This document shows positions 6,640 to 9,328 of a stretch of DNA of 9,328 nt, in pieces. Position 1 is the stretch's first letter. Each line of letters begins with the position of its first letter. Source of the DNA: CAJUOR01 sp964596105 (GTDB lineage: Bacteria > Bacillota_I > Bacilli_A > Erysipelotrichales > Coprobacillaceae); contig CAZQRT010000052.1 of assembly GCA_964596105.1 (NCBI GenBank), positions 1 through 9,328 on the forward strand. The letters run 5' to 3'. The position numbers and the translations under genes are program-made. Under the pieces are notes generated by a model, which saw only the letters and a list, made by a program, of their open reading frames with translations, was not told the origin of the DNA and made no database searches.

Positions 6640-7436
6640 ATGTATCACCAGTACCGGGAAGGTTTTATCGAAGTGATCAGCGGCTGTATGTTCGCGGGGA
6701 AAACCGCGGAGCTGATCCGCCGCGTGGAAGTATTGAGTTACGCGAAGAAAAAGATCAAGGTGTTTAAGCCNNNNNNNNNNNNNNNNNNNNNNNNNNNNNN
6801 NNNNNNNNNNNNNNNNNNNNNNNNNNNNNNNNNNNNNNNNNNNNNNNNNNNNNNNNNNNNNNNNNNNNNNTCCGCCGCGTGGAAGTATTGAGTTACGCGA
6901 AGAAAAAGATCAAGGTGTTTAAGCCGGTTCAGGATAACCGCTTCAGCGAGACGGAAATCGTCTCCCACGCCGGACAGCATATCCCGTGCTACGCGGTCAA
7001 GAAGGCCTCTGATATCCTGAATCATCTTGAAGACGACGATGAGGTCGTCGCGATCGACGAGGGGCAGTTTTTTGATGAGACGATCGTGGAGGTATGCGAT
7101 TATCTCGCCGATAACGGCAAGCGGGTGATGGTGGCGGGTCTCGACACGGATTTTCGCGGCGAGCCGTTCGGGATGATGCCGCAGCTTTTCACGAAGGCGG
7201 AGTTTGTCACGAAGCTGACCGCGGTCTGCGCGGTTTGCGGGGCGCCCGCGACGCGCACCCAGCGCCTCATCAACGGGCAGGCGGCCGGTTATGAGGATCC
7301 CATCGTTTTAATCGGGGCCAGCGAAAGTTACGAACCGCGCTGCCGGCACTGCCACGAGGTGCCGAGAAAACCCGTGAAGATCCAAAAGAATTCCGCGAAA
7401 CGGCAGGCCAAAACCGGGCAGAATCCCCGGATCTGA
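6640..7436 (+). CDS. tdk: thymidine kinase, interrupted by an assembly gap
   Basis: Thymidine kinase of the TK1 type, phosphorylating thymidine with ATP in the salvage pathway. As given the gene is broken by 100 N (6771-6870), with bases 6716-6770 repeated exactly at 6871-6925. Joining 6640-6770 to 6926-7436 gives 642 bases, in frame, encoding 213 residues. This rebuilt protein has the P-loop GCMFAGKT (15-22), catalytic DEGQFF with Glu89, the GLDTDFRGEPFG substrate loop (115-126), zinc ligands Cys145-x-x-Cys148 and Cys183-x-x-Cys186, and a basic C-terminal tail. AGGAGG at 6627-6632 is seven bases before ATG 6640, which is preferred over the in-frame TTG at 6637. ATG 6879, inside the second repeat copy, is a false start. 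It is probably co-transcribed with dnaB. Confidence 0.93.
6716..6770 (+). repeat. 55-base direct repeat, left copy at the gap edge
   Basis: These 55 bases end exactly at the N run and are identical to 6871-6925, which begins exactly after it. The repeat is part of the tdk coding sequence and is needed only once for a complete protein. The pattern is that of two contigs whose ends overlap by 55 bases, a common k-mer length, joined without merging. Confidence 0.93.
6771..6870. other. 100-N assembly gap
   Basis: Exactly 100 unknown bases inside tdk. A round 100 is the conventional placeholder for a gap of unknown size. Because the flanks overlap by 55 identical bases and the gene is complete without the gap, the true gap length is probably zero. 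Confidence 0.97.
6871..6925 (+). repeat. 55-base direct repeat, right copy at the gap edge
   Basis: Identical to 6716-6770. It begins with the first known base after the N run. It contains an ATG at 6879 that gives an apparent 185-residue reading frame lacking the P-loop; this is not a real start. Confidence 0.93.
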
Positions 7437-7437
7437 T

Positions 7438-7464
7438 AAAAAAGTTAAATTTTAACGATTTTTT
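7438..7464 (+). terminator. weak AT-rich hairpin after tdk
   Basis: GTTAAA at 7444-7449 and TTTAAC at 7451-7456 form a perfect palindrome, flanked by six A (7438-7443) and six T (7459-7464) that could extend the stem past a GA bulge. It lies just after the tdk stop. The stem is short and AT-rich, so termination would be weak; it may instead be an operator-like site. Confidence 0.35.
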
Positions 7465-7475
7465 GAGCAGAAATA

Positions 7476-7504
7476 TTGCAGAATTCAAAAATCAAGGGTA
7501 AAAT
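7476..7504 (+). promoter_or_regulatory. sigma-A-like promoter of spoVG
   Basis: TTGCAG at 7476-7481 and TAAAAT at 7499-7504 are separated by 17 bases, the optimal spacing. The -10 box matches five of six consensus bases and the -35 box only its TTG half. The predicted start is near 7511, a few bases before the ribosome binding site at 7517-7524. In Bacillus subtilis spoVG is read by sigma-H; I do not see a clear sigma-H motif here. Confidence 0.5.
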
Positions 7505-7534
7505 AGCCATACACAGAAAGGAGGAGACTAGGTG

Positions 7535-7795
7535 ATGAATATTTCAGAAATACGCATTCATCCATTGAACGGCGACGGTAAACTAAAGGCCTTTGTCTCC
7601 CTTACCATTGATGATGCTATCGCCATCCACGATATTCGTGTCATTGAAGGCGATAACGGACTGTTTATCGCTATGCCATACCGGATTTCGCGGGACGGCT
7701 CTCGCATGGACATTTGTCATCCGATCAACAGCCAGGTTAGGGAAGAAATGACAGAAAAAATCATTGCAGCTTACAATGATTACGAAAGCGAATAA
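7535..7795 (+). CDS. spoVG: SpoVG family regulatory protein
   Basis: Small (86 residues) SpoVG protein, a conserved DNA/RNA-binding regulator that affects septation and sporulation in Bacillus and virulence and capsule genes in other Firmicutes. It occurs in non-sporulating species too, so it does not prove sporulation. Visible family core: the N-terminal ISEIRIHPLNGDGKLKAFVS, then AIHDIRVIEGDNGLFIAMP and the HPINS motif near residues 68-72. The C terminus is short and ends soon after the conserved fold. AAAGGAGG at 7517-7524 serves ATG 7535 (ten bases) or the adjacent in-frame GTG 7532 (seven bases), so the start is uncertain by one codon. It is a single-gene unit with its own promoter and terminator, and is less GC-rich than its neighbours. 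Confidence 0.95.
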   Translation: MNISEIRIHPLNGDGKLKAFVSLTIDDAIAIHDIRVIEGDNGLFIAMPYRISRDGSRMDICHPINSQVREEMTEKIIAAYNDYESE

Positions 7796-7805
7796 CTTTC
7801 GGCGC

Positions 7806-7833
7806 AAGGAAGATATCCCATCTTCCTTTTTTT
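7806..7833 (+). terminator. intrinsic terminator after spoVG
   Basis: AAGGAAGAT at 7806-7814 pairs perfectly with ATCTTCCTT at 7820-7828 around an ATCCC loop, and a run of seven T ends at 7833. It lies 10 bases after the spoVG stop codon. Confidence 0.9.
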
Positions 7834-7871
7834 GTGTTCGGTCGCGGCTTTTCTTTTTTTTTAAAATAGTG

Positions 7872-7877
7872 TACAAT
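7872..7877 (+). promoter_or_regulatory. putative -10 element for the flippase gene
   Basis: TACAAT matches five of six bases of the -10 consensus and lies just downstream of the spoVG terminator and a nine-T run (7854-7862). No convincing -35 box is present 17 bases upstream. The predicted start, near 7884, would coincide with the ribosome binding site GGAAGGAG at 7884-7891. Confidence 0.42.
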
Positions 7878-7900
7878 GCCCCTGGAAGGAGTGCGGTACG

Positions 7901-9328
7901 ATGAAAAATCAGCGCGGAATCGGCATCGCGATGTCGTACATTTCAGTGGCCATCGGTTTTTTGACGACGATGCTTTATACGCCGCTGATCAACCGCATTT
8001 TAGGCATGGCGGAATACGGGGCTTACTCGTGGTGCCTTTCCATCATCCAGTATCTGAGCATTCTTCAGATGGGTTTGTACGCGACGTTTACCCGCTATTA
8101 CTCGCGGGCGAAGGTGAAGGGCAGCAGCCGCGACCTGGCCGAGCTGAACGGGCTTTTTTTGACCCTGTATGTGATTCTGGGCAGCATCGCCTTTATCTGC
8201 GGCATGGTCCTGGTGCGCGCCATCGGGACGGTCATCCCGATTCCCGTCAACGTGGATCCTGACCGCGTGAACAATTTGCGCTTTCTGATGATTTTAATGG
8301 TCATCAATATCAGCATCGATTTTCCCAATTACATCTTCCAGTCCAATATCATCGTCCGCGAGCAGTATTTCTTCTCGCGGCTGATGAACATTGTCAAGCA
8401 GCTGTTGAATCCGCTGCTCGGCATCCCGATGCTGCTTTTAGGTGTGGGGAGCACGTCTTTGATTCTCGCGACGATGATCACGACGATCACGATCGATCTG
8501 GCCAATGTCTGGTTCTGCCTGAGCGCCCTGCACATCCGCTTCGCTTTTCACCGCCCGAAGTTTGCCGCGGTCAAGGAGATTTTCACTTTTTCCTTCTATG
8601 TCTTTCTCACTTTAGTCGTCGATCAGATGAACTGGAGCGTGGATAAAAACATCCTCGGGCTGTATGCCAACACCGTCGCCGTCGGGGTTTACACGAACGC
8701 CGATCAGCTGTCGAGCTATTTTTTCAGTTTCGCCAGCACCATCTCCGATGTCTTTACCCCCAAGGTGCACCGCATCGTCGCCGCGAACAAGCCTGACGCC
8801 AACCGCGAATTATCGACTTTGTTTATTCAGATCGGGCGTTTGCAGTTTATGCTTTTAAGTCTCATTCTCATCGGCTTTGTGGCCGTCGGGCGGCCCTTTG
8901 TGAACTACTTCACGCACGGCTACCAGGATACGTACACGGTCGCCATCGTGCTTTTTCTGGCGACGTTTATTTCCGCCATCCAGTATCTCGGCGTGCCGAT
9001 CCTGCAGGCGAAAAACATGCACCGCTTTAAGGCCCTCTTAAACTTCGCGGTGGTTTTCTTCAATATCGTGATCTCGATCCCGCTTTGTAAAAGGTACGGG
9101 GCTTTAGGAGCGGCGGTCGGAACCCTGATCGTCTCGGTATTTTTGAACGGACTGTTCATCAACTGGTATTATGACAAGAAAGTCGGCCTCGATATTCCCC
9201 TGTTCTGGAAAAACATCTTCAGCTTGTGCCGGGGTCTGGTGCTTCCGGTTCTCGTCATGTTGTTTATTGTATTGGGTCCGGCGCCAGACACCATCACGGA
9301 CATGATCATCTGGGGTGTGGTGATTGTC
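7901..9328 (+). CDS. polysaccharide flippase (Wzx/MATE-like), 3' end beyond the window
   Basis: Partial gene: 476 codons are open from ATG 7901 to the last base of the window with no stop. The product is a polytopic membrane protein of the polysaccharide transporter family (MVF/MOP superfamily), which flips lipid-linked oligosaccharides or cell-wall polymer units across the membrane. The N-terminal stretch is typical: a first helix containing ISVAIGFLTTMLYTPLI, then NRILGMAEYGAYSW, in which the 'L G x x E Y G x Y' pattern is the family hallmark. About a dozen hydrophobic segments follow, with a GALGAAVGTLIV motif near 400-410, also common in these transporters. GGAAGGAG at 7884-7891 supports the start. 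Which polymer it moves cannot be told; neighbouring genes downstream would show whether a capsule or exopolysaccharide cluster begins here. Confidence 0.9.
   Translation, partial: MKNQRGIGIAMSYISVAIGFLTTMLYTPLINRILGMAEYGAYSWCLSIIQYLSILQMGLYATFTRYYSRAKVKGSSRDLAELNGLFLTLYVILGSIAFICGMVLVRAIGTVIPIPVNVDPDRVNNLRFLMILMVINISIDFPNYIFQSNIIVREQYFFSRLMNIVKQLLNPLLGIPMLLLGVGSTSLILATMITTITIDLANVWFCLSALHIRFAFHRPKFAAVKEIFTFSFYVFLTLVVDQMNWSVDKNILGLYANTVAVGVYTNADQLSSYFFSFASTISDVFTPKVHRIVAANKPDANRELSTLFIQIGRLQFMLLSLILIGFVAVGRPFVNYFTHGYQDTYTVAIVLFLATFISAIQYLGVPILQAKNMHRFKALLNFAVVFFNIVISIPLCKRYGALGAAVGTLIVSVFLNGLFINWYYDKKVGLDIPLFWKNIFSLCRGLVLPVLVMLFIVLGPAPDTITDMIIWGVVIV

Noticed and set aside
6716..6925. A biological tandem duplication or mobile element insertion in tdk
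   Set aside because: The repeats abut the N run at exactly both edges, the gap is a round 100, and no terminal inverted repeats or transposase are visible.
6879..7436. A separate 185-residue truncated thymidine kinase gene starting at 6879
   Set aside because: Its start lies in the second copy of the 55-base repeat made by the assembly join, has no ribosome binding site, and the protein would lack the P-loop.
7876..8262. Forward frame of 128 codons overlapping the start of the flippase gene
   Set aside because: It starts inside the promoter region without a ribosome binding site and gives a His/Arg/Gly-rich translation; the overlapping frame from 7901 is open for 476 codons and is clearly a transporter.

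Overview
The window is an ordinary chromosomal housekeeping region of a member of the Bacillota. The gene order rpsF-ssb-rpsR followed by yybS-gdpP-rplI-dnaB is the classical arrangement near the Bacillus origin, and spoVG lies a little downstream. GC content is in the mid-50s percent by eye, high for this phylum. The short ribosomal proteins, strong GGAGG-type ribosome binding sites and frequent Leu TTA codons would fit an Erysipelotrichia-like or related lineage, but that placement is only a guess from gene style. Every gene is on the + strand.

Layout: positions 1-85 hold an extended -10 promoter and a short leader with one hairpin. Positions 86-1090 carry rpsF, ssb and rpsR, closed by a hairpin terminator. 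A short-chain dehydrogenase/reductase gene (1135-1965) follows and has its own terminator. A second transcription unit starts near 2030 and runs through a YybS-like membrane protein, the c-di-AMP phosphodiesterase gdpP, rplI, the replicative helicase dnaB and thymidine kinase tdk, with 4-base overlaps or gaps of about 11-16 bases between genes. spoVG (7535-7795) has its own promoter and terminator. The last gene (7901 to the window end) is a polysaccharide flippase that runs off the edge without a stop.

The units link translation (S6, S18, L9), DNA replication (SSB, DnaB), nucleotide salvage (thymidine kinase) and c-di-AMP signalling. This co-location is widely conserved in Bacillota. SpoVG and the flippase look like the start of a different, possibly cell-surface polysaccharide, region.

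The most concrete oddity is technical. The tdk gene is interrupted by exactly 100 N, and a 55-base stretch is present identically on both sides. Removing the N run and one repeat copy restores a clean 213-residue thymidine kinase, so this is an assembly-join artefact and not a broken gene. Biological points worth a second look are the SSB tail ending DDDIQF, the SDR gene placed between two terminators without a visible promoter, and very short predicted leaders. I see no previously undescribed system here.
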